Positions 1-11,277 of a DNA stretch of 52,315 bases are shown piece after piece (positions within the stretch are counted from its first letter, which is position 1; each line of letters begins with the position of its first letter). This DNA comes from Trileptium ribeirensis (lineage: Eukaryota; Nematoda; Enoplea; Enoplida; Thoracostomopsidae): positions 1 through 52,315 of the forward strand of contig JASANE010027996.1 in the NCBI GenBank assembly GCA_030248225.1, given 5' to 3'. The notes beneath the pieces are model-generated. The model made no database searches and had not been told where the DNA came from. It worked only from the letters and a program-made list of their open reading frames with translations. Position numbers and translations under genes: made by a program.

Positions 1-1930
1 TCTCAAGTTTATTGCTATTCGCCAAACAGGTGTACCGCATTGTCGGCGCGGCACTCCTGCTGTCTCTGCAACCCGTACACCGTCTCTATCCAGCTGGCTT
101 CATAAACACTCTCACACCCAACTTCGGGTTTAATCGTGAACCGTCGGGAATCCCGATTTAGTAGGTTTCACCGCAAAAATATTATTCCTTCACTAAAGAG
201 CTATTATTCTCTCTTCATGCCCAGTTCCTGAATGGCACTGTGAATTTGCCCTATGTTGCGTCACTCTGGTGTCACCATTGGACCAAATGGAGGCATGATT
301 TAGACTACCAATCGGGTTAAATATTTGCGATTTAGCCAACAGAATCTTACCCTGAGCGCCCTGACATCAAGCATTTCAGAAAATCCCATACGTGATGACT
401 TGAAAGACAGAAAAGACATTAGACCGGTTTTCATTGTACCCTAAACATTGAACATTGTTCTGAACCCTGGGGCGGAATCTATCCTATACGACAGTCTCCT
501 CATAATTTAGCTCTTGCGTTATCTAATTAATCGATGGCCAAGTTAAACCATAGAGGCGGGACATGCAGCACCCTGAAACTTTCCTACGATTATCCAAAGT
601 TATCCCCCATCTGGAATAGCAAATTTGGCATCAATTCGGGGTGCGATTTTAACTTAGTCTGAAATCACAAGCTGATATTATACAACAATAAGAAACATTT
701 TGGTGGTAGATAATTTACCAACCTGTACAATAATCGCTGAGGGCGCGATTAAAAGCACCGCCTAAAGTTTTACCCGCCAAGTTTGGGCACTTTGGCGTTT
801 ATGTTACTTTCGGCAACCCATTAGTCGACCAATTCTACTCGTCCAAATGGTTGCGCTAGCTTTTACCACTGTCCTATAACCAGCCTCTATATTAAGTTCC
901 GGGAACATATCCTGCACTTATCTACGCTGTAGGGGTCGAGCCCAAAATCTGCTCAAATTCTCACAATCCTACTAAACAAAAACCAGTGGGTACATGGTCA
1001 GCGATAAAGCCACCACCACGAAATTTATGTGAACTTGTAGTAGAAAATGAAAAATATTTCACACACCAGTAATTTTTTCGCGTATTCAATGCGTGTAGGT
1101 CTTAAACATTGCTTATGTATCGATCTCTAGCGACGTGGTTCGCACGCGTCCAGTTATCATCCTTGTATTTAGCGTTGGGCTCCGGGGGAAAAGCTGTCGA
1201 AAGGCCACCGACCGAGTTTCACAGCGGTTCCCCGCTAGGTCGGCTCTTCTACCTCCCGGTGTAATGAATGCGGTATCGGGTTGTACTGTGACTGTCGTTT
1301 ATTACGTACAATTTGATTTTGTTTTATATATTAAGTCAGTTTTATTTAAAGTTTTTACAACTACGAAACACAACTTTGTCTTCATACCCTTACAATAAGC
1401 CTTAAACCTTCTATTACTGTAATCAGTATTAGATCCGTACCTGAATTTACTGTCACAGCTGTGAGTTTGGACTGTGGGAAAACCTAACATTTCCGCCTGG
1501 CATCAGTAAATAGGATACTGGCCAGTATTTTGGTAGCAATGAAGCTTGTTTCAAAGTGAAACTGTTCTACGGTCGCTATATCCTCGTTGTAAAATGTTAG
1601 TAGTTTTTCATAGTAAACTATGTATAGGAAGACCCAAATTAACAATTTCATGCGTAATCAGTCCCGAAATATGTTACATTTTAAGAAAATATATTACAGA
1701 AACAATTTGGTAATTAATTTTGGATATCCGCAGTGCTGTCAGACTTGCTGGCTGACCGTTTTGCGGCCAGCTAGCTTACCGGCCGGCCGTTGTTCTGGGC
1801 TGTACGGCTCACCGGCCCACGTAAATTGCTATCGGGGCCCACCACTACTTTCATGGGCTCTCAGTTACAGGCATTTAGTGTTGGGCACCGGCGTAACTTT
1901 TCAGGGTCTTTTCTTTTAGGCACCTTAAGC
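1..1930. other. No supported feature
   Basis: Short open frames only, none with a recognisable domain and no splice-consistent chain. A GC-rich patch with GGCCGGCC motifs lies near 1760-1830. It might be fully decayed repeat DNA, but I cannot name it. Confidence 0.5.
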
Positions 1931-1932
1931 TC

Positions 1933-2612
1933 GAATTTGGTCAGTTTGAAAGATACAGAGCTTATTTTGGTAACAATCGATTCAGCTCGATGAGACGGCT
2001 CAGATTACTCATTTTACCCACATCCCTGACAATTTTTTTTCGATTTTTTGAGGTCCCGACGGCCCCCTTGGGAACCCAAAATTTTTTCTTCTCAATATGG
2101 TCATGTTGGATGCCGTTCAACTCGGCTTGATGAGAGAAATCTACTGGGATGTATTTTATTGAAATCTGCGACACAGTAACCTAAGTAACCCTGATGGGTG
2201 GTACGTCAGAACGTTAGAAAAAACATCAGCTTAGAGCGGGAGTTTGGAGGCGGTAGCCCCGCGACTTAAGCTTAGTCTCATATAAGAACCTTAGGCTGCC
2301 TAAGGTTTAGTATATCGAGAACTGCATGGCCGGCATTTTATCTCCATCCTCATAACTTTCTAACAGTTGTGCAGATTTCAACAAAATACACACGAGTAGA
2401 TTTCTGTCATCAAGCCAAGTCGAACGATGTCTAACGCGACCATATTCAGAAGAAAAAATTTGGGATCCCAAGGGGATCATAGGGACATAAAAAATTGTCA
2501 GGGATGTGGGTAATATGAGCCATTTCTGAACCGCTTCATCGAGCTGAATAGATTTGTATCAAAATCAGCTCTATATCTTCATTCACCAAATTCAGGCTGA
2601 AGGGCCAAATTG
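1933..2612. repeat. Large fold-back element A (arms about 220-240 bp, loop about 200 bp)
   Basis: The left arm (about 1933-2171) and right arm (about 2371-2612) are inverted copies. Shared stretches include TTCAGCTCGATGA, ACCCACATCCCTGACAATTTT, CCCCTTGGGA, CTTGATGA-AGAAATCTACT and GAAATCTGC. The arms differ by small indels and substitutions, so it is old. The loop (2172-2370) holds a segment repeated at 24.25-24.38 kb. No coding sequence is seen. Confidence 0.85.
2225..2340 (+). repeat. Dispersed repeat, copy in the fold-back loop
   Basis: Shares GAGCGG, GACTTA-GCTTAG, CTCATATAA, TTAGTATAT and CATCGAGAACTGCAT-type blocks in the same order with 24270-24370, although the loop copy is shorter between them. 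Function unknown. Confidence 0.55.
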
Positions 2613-2839
2613 AAAAAATCCATTTTTCGTTGCTCGGGCGGCCGGCAAGCCGGAAAAAGACCGGCCCGCTACTCTTCCGGCTGGTATCCAATCAATAATA
2701 ATTTTCCAAAATTTTTGTGATTTTTTTAAAACCTAAACTTTTCCCTGCTGATTATGCGCAAAATTGCATTTATCCACTACACAGTTATGTAATTTATTCG
2801 AAGCAGCCTCTGAAAAAGCTTACATAAGTATATAACCAT

Positions 2840-3080
2840 ACATGCTTCTCAGGGAACATGGGGCCTATCCGCTCAGAACCCCACGGGGCTTCGCCGATCT
2901 CCCCGGGAAGTGCTTTATCCAGTTGAGGCTGCGCGCGCACCCCCTCTCTCGAATGCCCTAAACGCGAGGATAATTTTGGCAAAATATAAGTCGGATAAAA
3001 TGAGCAAAAATTGGACGAAATCGGAAAAATTACCAATAGCTTGGAAAAAATAGGTAAGAGGCAAAAAATCAATTAGAAAA
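2840..3080. repeat. GC-rich degenerate repeat pocket
   Basis: A patch of CCCC/GGGG runs and GCGCGC followed by an AT-rich half with AATTTTGGCAAAA-type blocks. Similar two-part pockets recur near 25.1, 37.3, 42.4 and 51.3 kb. No coding sequence. Confidence 0.4.
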
Positions 3081-3678
3081 CTTTAGTTACAAAAAATTTC
3101 AATAATTTATCCTCCCGTGTCGCATCCGCTTTCTAACCGATAATTCGCTCATGCATGGTATATATAATGCTCGCAAATACAAGCAGCCACGTATGACCAC
3201 GCTCATAGCGTAAAGTCCGTTTTATATGTTGCCAAAATGTGTGTGCCACTACAATAATACACAAGAGATTATTTTCAAAGTATAAACTTGCGATTGCATG
3301 AAAATCAAACGCACCCTTTGGTTTACCATTCCAGCCGCATTGACAACCCAATGAGGATGGTGGCAAACTCAACTAACCAATCACGGGTTAACCACTTACG
3401 CTGAACTTTAGTAATGTTGAGCACAAGCCGGATTTTTGGTTGCCCGACCGGCCAGTACTTAAATTTAGCGGCCGGCCCCGGTAAAACGGTCCGGTCGAGA
3501 GACGGTGGCCGTGGCGAAACTAGGCCTGCCGGCGGCGCAACACCACAGGCATCCAGTCATCTAAAACGGATTATATACACTGTTAGATTGCACCTAGGAG
3601 CTCAAATATATAGAATCTAATCACGGTTTACTAAAAATAACCATCAAAAGCAATATTTATCAAGACATGTTGTATACT

Positions 3679-3687
3679 GGCGTAGAC
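3679..3687. repeat. Target-site duplication, left, of the Merlin element
   Basis: GGCGTAGAC directly precedes the left inverted repeat and recurs exactly at 5902-5910 right after the right one. Nine bases is within the 8-9 bp known for Merlin insertions. Confidence 0.93.
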
Positions 3688-3916
3688 GGCGGAGGTGAAG
3701 CGGAATGACGCCCCAAGGAATTGCCCCAAAATTTACACACTTATGTAATTTGGGGCGCTGATCACGAATCTGGCCTCCGTTTCCCTGCATGACACCTGGT
3801 TCCCGAGATATGACCTATTGAAGTTGTCCCTGTGTTTTACTGTGCTCGTTCGCTCACTCACAGTAGGTCGACTCGGCAGCCGTCAGTAACTTGATGTGAG
3901 AACGCATCGCGTATAT
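3688..3916 (+). repeat. Merlin left terminal inverted repeat
   Basis: Starts GGCGGAGGTGAAGC and runs to about CGCATCGCGTATA. Its reverse complement matches 5674-5901 nearly throughout, with a few substitutions (for example GCGGAATGACG against GCAGAATGACA). It contains the motif GCTCGTTCGCTCACTCAC, shared with the other arm. Confidence 0.93.
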
Positions 3917-4097
3917 TTTTATTTTATTTTTATGCTTTCTATTGTGACTTGCATTGCTGTTCAGCTATAATTACCAATGCTCAGTTGTTACAATTAATGC
4001 GGTGCATATGCATATTTATTATGTAAAATAGTGAAAAGCTTGAAAGTTAACACGAATTCCAAACATCTGATCGGTAGTGACGAGCAAACAATAACAA

Positions 4098-4648
4098 TTA
4101 GGCTCGGGCAATCCCTAACAAAATGTTCATCCACGCCTGTTGTGGCTCCCGCCCCAACAGTTCACGCCACATGAATTCATCGCAAAGGGCAGGAATGACT
4201 TCACGACAGCCAGCGTACCGGTTTTGTTTTTCAATCTACTCCAGTACGCCTCGACTGAGTTGGTACACACTCCCGTGACTGGATCGACGAAATTGCGGGA
4301 GTGGTTGATTGTCTGATGAATGTATGGTGGATTAACCCCGGCCATAACATTGATGCCACGATATGCCCACCACCCATCGCTCCAGATGGTCGTACCGGGA
4401 CGGACAAATCGCTGAATCAGTGGAAGTAGGGTTGCAGCAGCTCTGGCGCCCGCCAAGTTGATGTAGCCCCACTTCGCTTGGGTGTCGTAGATGCCAAAGA
4501 CCCACTGGCACCGAACCATCCGACCCCGATCATATTTGCGCTTCGCAACCACACTTTCGTCGACTTGAACCACAACCCCAGGTCCTCCCAGTCGGAAGAG
4601 ATCTGGTGAGTCGATCAGTACCCCGGAACAGATATCGCGCAGCTTCAT
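4098..4648 (-). pseudogene. Merlin transposase, catalytic part (ISXO2/IS1595-like DDE), frameshifted near the end
   Basis: Encodes the catalytic domain that cuts and joins transposon ends. Counting from the Met at 4648, the acidic residues are Asp30 in VVVQVDES, Asp91 in IWSDGWWAY and Glu133 in TNSVEAYWSRLKNK, with the family's NHSRNFVDP before the last. The first frame is open to 4127. Near 4195-4200 the homology moves to another frame, which reads CDEFMWRELLGREPQQAW and stops at 4098-4100. That is the normal C-terminus of the family, so one small indel has broken it. The probable exon start is just after AAG near 4643, because LRDIC matches the family's Trp/Arg-Glu-Val-Cys turn before the DDE domain. 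Confidence 0.92.
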
Positions 4649-4728
4649 ATTCAGTATTACAATCAGTATCAGTAAACAATTAGTATCAAGTATTACAATG
4701 TGTCCAACTTTGGCAACGGCGCCAGCAT

Positions 4729-4800
4729 GGTAGGGTGGCTTAGTGGTATGATTATAGCCTAAAAATCCTGAGGTTGGCAGTTCAACCCCTGGTGCCCCCT
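4729..4800 (+). repeat. tRNA-like (pol III promoter-like) sequence inside the Merlin element
   Basis: A box TGGCTTAGTGG (4736-4746) and B box-like AGTTCAACCCC (4779-4789) are 43 bases apart, as in tRNA genes. The part after the A box, GTGGTATGATT, is like tRNA-Pro or tRNA-Gly genes. The acceptor and T stems pair poorly, so this is a tRNA pseudogene or SINE head, not a working tRNA gene. Confidence 0.5.
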
Positions 4801-4917
4801 CGTATTTTTATACATTTCATATTTCTAGGCATAGCGGATGTAACCTGAACCTAAGTTAACCATTTTAAATGATTCCACACTCAACCTCGTCCGCGGAAGT
4901 GTTGCGAAAATTTAAAA

Positions 4918-5166
4918 GTGGGGGAACATCTAAAACAATATTTTGTCACTATGACTGCAATTAGGGGGAAAATTAAAATATTTGGGGTAAAAACCGAGCC
5001 AGTTGGTCAACGAATAGCTGATGTACCATATTTATTACCGGTTGACGGCACACAAACAATATGTTATAAAACAATGGGTTATTTTGGCGTGGAGCGAAGA
5101 AAATTTTCGCTTGTTTTACTTTTTGCTGGAAATGAAACTGTAGGGTCATTAGAAACCGTTCGGTGA
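4918..5166 (+). other. Unexplained open frame between the Merlin coding pieces
   Basis: 82 codons with no in-frame Met at the start, containing YLLPVDGTQ and GYFGVERRKFSLVLLFAGN. After its stop the frame remains open for about 40 more codons. I do not recognise the family. It lies on the strand opposite to the transposase, inside what should be the transposase intron. It may be chance, an old host fragment picked up by the element, or part of another insertion. Confidence 0.2.
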
Positions 5167-5302
5167 AAAAATTTTGAATTTCGATCATCAGGTCCGCCTC
5201 AAAAAGAAAATAAAAAACTGTCAAAATACTACGAATTATTTAAACTCCGATATTGGATGGAGCCGGGTGAATCACGGGTTAAATATTGCATTTGAAGCTT
5301 AC

Positions 5303-5581
5303 CTGACACTCTCCCAACTGGCATAATCGCCGGCAGCACCTTCTTCGCTTCAGGACACCAATCTCAATTAGACCATTTATACACCCTGCATTGTCAGATT
5401 TGAAACGGAACAAATCGTTGATGTCGTACAGGGTGAAAGCAACAGGGTAGGCAGGTCCAAAAACAGCCATCGACACAAATGCAACTTCGAACAAGAAAAA
5501 GGATGCAAACGACAGACAAGGGCGTGAGAAAATCTTTCCCAGTAAATTTTCTCTCCCAATAGCTGGTGTACAAGTTTGCAT
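5303..5581 (-). pseudogene. Merlin transposase, N-terminal part (probable exon 1)
   Basis: Open from ATG at 5581. Near residues 55-95 it carries NDLFRFKSDNAGCINGLIEI, then GVLKRRRCCRRLCQ. This resembles the N-terminal helix and Cys-Cys zinc-binding region of Merlin and IS1595 transposases. A consensus donor (GTCAG then GTAAGC) ends it at 5303, and reading on meets a stop at 5279. Its phase-0 end is compatible with the catalytic piece. Joined directly, the protein would lack roughly 80-100 residues normally found between zinc finger and DDE domain, so a middle part is lost or too decayed to see. Confidence 0.7.
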
Positions 5582-5673
5582 GCTACGTTATGTGCCTAAC
5601 CCGGGAGCTACATATTACGTATGCGTGCTGCACGTTACCGTATAATATATATACTGTACATACGCGTTATCAT

Positions 5674-5901
5674 TATACGCGATGCGTTCTCACATCAGGT
5701 TACTGACGGCTGCCGAGTCGACCTACAGTGAGTGAGCGAACGAGCACAGCAAAACACAGGGCCAAATTCAATAGGTCATATCTCGGGAACTAGGGGTCAT
5801 GCAGGGAAACGGAGGCCAGATTCGTGATCAGCGCCCCAAATTACATCAGTGTGTAAATTTTGGGGCAATTCCTTGGGGTGTCATTCTGCTTCACCTCCGC
5901 C
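5674..5901 (-). repeat. Merlin right terminal inverted repeat
   Basis: The mirror copy of the left arm, ending CTTCACCTCCGCC just before the 9-bp duplication at 5902-5910. The inner boundary is near the TATACGCGATGCG motif. Confidence 0.93.
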
Positions 5902-5910
5902 GGCGTAGAC

Positions 5911-8900
5911 AAGCTATATGTTTTACTACGTTACAACTTATGTAAATTCTTTTTGGTTTGAGTTTTAAAGAAGCACTTTGATTTTATTGAGAAGCACTTA
6001 AGAAATTCGTCGATATTAAAGCAGTGACACAAATTTTTCGTTATCAAAATTTTAATTATATATTATATGCTCCATTTTCCAATTTAACATTTAATTATCT
6101 TGGTAGAAAATTTACATTATTCTACATCTAGATAAGAATACACGCAATATACTAAATATAAAAAATAATAGGATACCGCTATCACAGAAACTAAATTTTC
6201 GTCCACGAATTTTTAGTTTTAGTGGTTATTCCTGTGATTCACGCCAGGTAGCGGATAAACAAGGCCGAGCCGAATTCAATTCTACACAGAGCATAACGTA
6301 CCATGTGATGAAATAATTTGCAGCAAAGCAATAAGGTATATATTCAGTAAAAATTAAAATTGCGAAACGTGCGACACACAGTCCGTTATCGTATACATGT
6401 TAAATTTTGGCCTGTAAAATTCAGTTTAATATTACGATCTACTGTGTACACTAGATATCGTAAGATAGTAATTATAGTCCGCTAAACCATATAAATTAAA
6501 CCCAGCTTAATATTACACAGCTAGATAATGTTTCGACTTTGGCATAAAGTAATGAGCTCCGAACCCGTTTTTTTTCAATATATACTTTAGTTAAGATAGA
6601 AACTTAAAAAATTCGTTCTGTATTCTGAGCCATAAAATAATATTTGTTAAACGGAAGAACGACGCCTTTTGATAAAACACCACATTATATGTATATTTCA
6701 CTAATCTCACCACAAAATGTGCTTATTTCTCTTCTATACGACACTGTATCAAATCTGGGTCATTAAGAAGACCCATCATTGTCGTCAAAGATGTTATGAA
6801 AGGTTTAAAAACAAATGATTGGAACTTCATTAAAGGCGTACGTTACGTAAACCGACTATGTTCCGGTACTATACCTGGAATCGACATTATTTCCGGTGTA
6901 ACCGAAGTGTCCGGCGGCAATATGTGAATAAATTATAACGAAGTAAGAGTAGCCATGGTTTTTGTTTATTTTTCTGGTCGACATCGCCACACTGGAACCT
7001 TGTTGACCTACATAATGAAGTCTGGCCCAAGGGTCTTCGGATCTGGCAGAAAAAAAACTGGATTTGGTACTTTCTAAACTGTTGTCCGCTACAAAAATTA
7101 TATACGGTACGAATAAAACACTAGTTGTGATACAATAAATTTATAATAGAAAGACATCGATACCACATGCATAATGCATTGGAAACACATAGTAAACTTT
7201 GCTAAAACGGTATTGCTTATGTAAACTTAAGGTGTGCCCTCTGCCCTTCTGTTATTAGCGATTGGCAATCGATTGTTCGGCGTGCAAGCCATCCGTCAAC
7301 ATAAAATTAGTGTTTTGGCCAATGCATCCAAACTGTTAAAAACCAAAATGTTGACCTATTAGTGATTACTTCAAAAACAACGAGTAACCGATTTATGACC
7401 GTTTGAAATTCGAACTGGAAATTTTTTGTTTTATTAATGAACGAAAATTCCCCCTTTTAGTGTTTTAAATTCTACACACCAGATGTGCTGTTTTCGAACT
7501 ACACGTATTATTAATAAAACAAAATCTGTTAGGGTCCCGAAAAATGCGGAAAGCGAGTAGCCAAGTTGTGCGTTGCGAAAAGAATTAGTGGCCAAATAGC
7601 AAATAGGTGCATTTGGTTAGGGGACAGAAATTGCCCTGTTTTGCACCTAGTCGCTCAGCTGTCAATTTGAAATTGGCTATTGCAATGACGTTTTCGTTCT
7701 CTCAATCAAAAGAGGATGGCAGGCGGTGCAGCTTATGTTTACTCAAGCATATACAAAAGAACTACACAAAGAAATTTAGCATATTTACGAGTTCCAAAGT
7801 ATACACATATATAGGCATTATTATGCAGTCATGCTCTTTTTACATGAAAGCAGTCTCAATACAGCAGTATTAAGCTTACAGTATTTAGAAAAATCCACGG
7901 TATGTATTAAATTAAAAAAACACGAAAACACGTTATTGTAGAACCTTAATAAGACAATAACATTTATATGAATATTAAAGTGCGTGAAGTCTGTGGGACG
8001 AAATATGCACAGAAAACATATATAAAGCGACATTTCATGCAAGCCAGTATGTAGTTAGTGATGCTTGCTTTTTTGAACAATAGGAAACACTAGTGATGGA
8101 ACCAGAGCAACTTTTTCTGTCCGGATGTACTGAAAATTGATTTTCAGGATGACATCATAATGCATAGGATAATTACTTTTAGTATTATATATTCTAGAAT
8201 TCACATAGATCGAAGTTCAACGATTATTTCGATTCTAATGTGTATACGGTGTGCGTGGATATGACGCAAGCATGTTTTTAAAAGCGTCAACTGATGTGTA
8301 GGTTCCGAAATCTCGGAATAGTACACATTGACTGAAGCAGTATATGTAGAGCCACTGAGAAAAAATAAATGCATTAAACTAATGAAACAATGTTTTTTTA
8401 CAATAAACGCGCCTACCTATGTTTGTCTTTTATTATTCCTTCTTGTATCATGTTAGTTTTTATGCCTGCATACATACTCTTGCCCGTGTGAATGTAACAT
8501 CCAACACATAGCGGCATATTATAGCTGGGCAGAAAAATTTCAAAAGGAGGTGCACGATATTTTCATAATATTTTTGTCATTTACGGATTGTCCCGGGCAT
8601 AGCGCACATACAATACGGATATTGCTTATGTTGATGTAATGCAGAGTATGACGACAAACGTAAGATTGAGATAACAAACGTGCAAACTTGGAGATCTACA
8701 TCTTTCAGAAAGCATACACTGTTGACAACAAATCTAGCATTATGTACACTAGATTCAAAAAATTATTGGAATTATCATTGCACTTGAGCGGTGATAGTAA
8801 AATCTTCGAAAATATCGAAAAATAAATTCAGATATAAAACAAAACATTGCGTATAGCTATAGATGCTATAAAAACCTTTCACAGGCGCCTTAACCGTTAT

Positions 8901-9640
8901 TGTTGCTTATTTTTTAATCCGGTGGTATCAATTGTATTATATATTGTTGCGCAGGGCAGCACCACACTGATGTAATTTATATTTGAGAATACCGATATCG
9001 CATCATTTCGGAACCAGTGCTACAATTCTAATAGAACTTGCGGTGCATTCCCGGTGCTTTTATTTAGCAAAATTTGATGACATTCATATTCCAATTATGC
9101 AATAACCTCCTTTAACTGTAAAAGCACCAACTTTCGATAAAAATGACTCAAAACCGGTTCACTATTTTTACTTAAATCTATTAATATTGTAAACACTTTG
9201 TAAAGGTTCTATGTTCATGTTCTTATACTTCTTAACCATGCCCACCCCATGAATTCGAAACACAAATAACGCCAAATTTTCAACGCATGCTTTCGACTGT
9301 GGATTGTCTAATCCGAACACTGGAAACTATGTAATTTTAGGAATATTATTTATATTGTTTGCTTAAATTTTTACACTTCCTTGGACGAAAAAATAAAAAA
9401 TATTTCTCTCCAATGTAAAGTAAATGCAGTACCGATCAAAATAAATCAAACCAATTCCCCAAATATTTAAGAGGTTAGCAAATTAATAATTAATGGTTAT
9501 TGTGCGTTATCTTTAATACTTGCTAGTGGATTTATGTCCTGTACTCTGACTAAGTGGATTCAACTTTGACTATTTAACAACTTAGTTAAAGCTTGCATGA
9601 CCCACAGTGGACCATAATGGAGAAACCGAACTAGTTCAAT
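5911..9640. other. No supported feature (3.7 kb AT-rich flank)
   Basis: AT-rich sequence with stops in all frames. No exon chain, tRNA or clear repeat could be recognised. It lies downstream of the PPP2R3-like gene's 3' end. Confidence 0.5.
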
Positions 9641-9650
9641 TCTCGTCCAT

Positions 9651-9781
9651 GTCCTATTTTTTGGGAGGGGGAATTCAGGGAAAGAGCCAACCATCTTTTC
9701 AGCTATGCCCTCATAGTCTCTGGACATCCAATCGCGATTTCTGAACATTTAAGAATTTCGTCACTCCCCAAAAAATAGGAC
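9651..9781. mobile_element. Small fold-back MITE, 131 bp
   Basis: The ends are inverted: GTCCTATTTTTTGGGAGGGG at the left and, reading inward from the right, GTCCTATTTTTTGGGGAGTGA. No target duplication is obvious. Superfamily unknown. Confidence 0.65.
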
Positions 9782-10262
9782 AGCGCTGAAAAAACAAAGA
9801 ACCAGACTAAATCTTTTCATTTTCACATAGAAATCAAGGCTATTTAAATGATAATTTTACAAAACAGTAAATTTTTACGGAGTTATTCTGGCAAAAAACG
9901 GACACTTATGTACCTGGCGTTGGAAGAACGACAAACTTATGTTCGGTAGTATAAAATCAGAACATTATAGACAGCTATGGGATAATCCTGATTAGGTCTT
10001 ATTGTGACAGTTCACGATTCGATCCAGGAAAAATTGTTTAGGCTTAAATAAGGTGGTAGCGCATTCTTTTATAAACAAAACCATGCCTACTGATTTATCA
10101 CAGAACCACTAAACCAATTTGGTACCGACAATAAATGCAGTCCCAGATTATGTTGCTTATTTTTCTATTTGCAAATCAATCATCTCGCTGAATTCTATAT
10201 TCAGAGATGTCTTGAAACATGCTCTTTCTGAAACGTTTGATAAAACTTGTTGCCTACAATTT

Positions 10263-10541
10263 TGGCCTGTCCACAGCCCTCCGAAAAGTGGGGGAAGGGC
10301 GAAACTTCGGATTTTTACATCGTGAATGTATTTTCAAGCTAAAAAGCGATATTTTAGCATTATACATAGTGGTAATTAATGTTTAAAAACCAACCTGCAA
10401 ACAAAATACATAAATTTTCAGACATATAAAATTTTTAGAATTAGTTGAGCATGGGGGTTTCGGCCGAGTTAGGGACATGTGGGAAAATCTCACGAAAATG
10501 GGGGTTTGGAAAGTGGGGGTCCCCCCATTGTGGACAGGCCA
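10263..10541. mobile_element. MITE with TGGCCTGTCCACA inverted ends, 279 bp
   Basis: The first 13 bases, TGGCCTGTCCACA, are exactly inverted at the right end. Next to both ends are C/G runs with AAAGTGGGGG. A target duplication is not clean: AATTT is found on both sides but offset by 2. One end of the same family recurs at 17483-17516 with one mismatch over 34 bases. Confidence 0.75.
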
Positions 10542-10931
10542 GTAATTTACAGGAGCGAAGCGCCAAGGTTTCGTTATAAAGCTGAAAATAAGGAGTAAAT
10601 TGAGCTTTGGTAATAGAATAACATATCCGCTTCACACAGGAATCCATTGTTATTTGCATAGTATTTATGATATTAGTCGTCAATCAATATAATTCATAAA
10701 TGTGCACAATGGTATGACGTAAATTATTACTTTTGTATATTATACATAGTACATAAAGTAATATTAATGTTGCGTCCACAGCTGCATAGCCAATGCTACA
10801 ATAAATATGAAAGCAAGCGCGGCACGTGATCGTCAAGGATAGTTCAACAGTTGGACAGCTGTTATTGCGGAATGCCCTTGCTTCGGATTACTAATTAATA
10901 ATTTTAAAATTTTTGAAAAGTCCACATATTT

Positions 10932-11277
10932 TTACGACAAATCATCACAAATAATTTTTATAGCTCCATTTGTTTGATTGTCTAAGCTAGACATTTGATG
11001 CTTAACAGGTGTATTTTTACTGCTGTCACTCGGCGTTGAATCCTCAGTATGTTTCACAGGGCTTGATGCAGTCGGCGTCGTATTGGAAGATGTATTATTA
11101 TTGCTAATCTGTGGTACTTGTTTATCGTCGTCGTTATTTGGCGTCAATGCGTTATTACTACCGGCAATATCAATCGTTTCCGTAGCGCCAGTGGTAGTGT
11201 CAGTCGATAGAGTTGCAATGTTTGATATCGATGAAGAGGACGCTTCGGGTGGAGATGAATCGAAATCGTCATCGATT
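10932..11277 (-). CDS. PPP2R3: PPP2R3-like exon 13: Ser/Thr-rich acidic C-terminal tail and stop
   Basis: 346 bases to a TAA stop. It encodes about 115 residues of low complexity: an acidic start (IDDDFDSSPPEASSSS), then Thr/Asn/Ser-rich sequence, two KH motifs after Pro-Val, and an ending of IKIICDDLS. Family tails in this position are variable and disordered. The acceptor is GTTTTTAG, and entry in phase 2 matches exon 12. Assignment rests on position, open frame and phase, not on sequence conservation. I could not pick out a convincing AATAAA polyadenylation signal within about 250 bp downstream. Confidence 0.82.

Larger units (their letters stand above)
3688..5901 (-). mobile_element. Merlin (IS1016/IS1595-like) DNA transposon, full length
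   Basis: A 2214-bp cut-and-paste transposon. Its ends are inverted repeats of about 229 bp (3688-3916 and 5674-5901) beginning GGCGGAGGTGAAGC. They differ at scattered positions only, and a perfect 9-bp duplication flanks them. The minus strand carries an ISXO2/IS1595-type DDE transposase in two recognised pieces (5303-5581 and 4098-4648). The arms are similar enough to suggest a fairly recent insertion, but the transposase reading frame is broken, so this copy is probably not autonomous. A tRNA-like stretch and an unexplained plus-strand ORF lie between the two coding pieces. Confidence 0.93.

Noticed and set aside
4736..4800. Functional tRNA gene
   Set aside because: A and B boxes are present but acceptor and T stems do not pair, so it is only tRNA-like.
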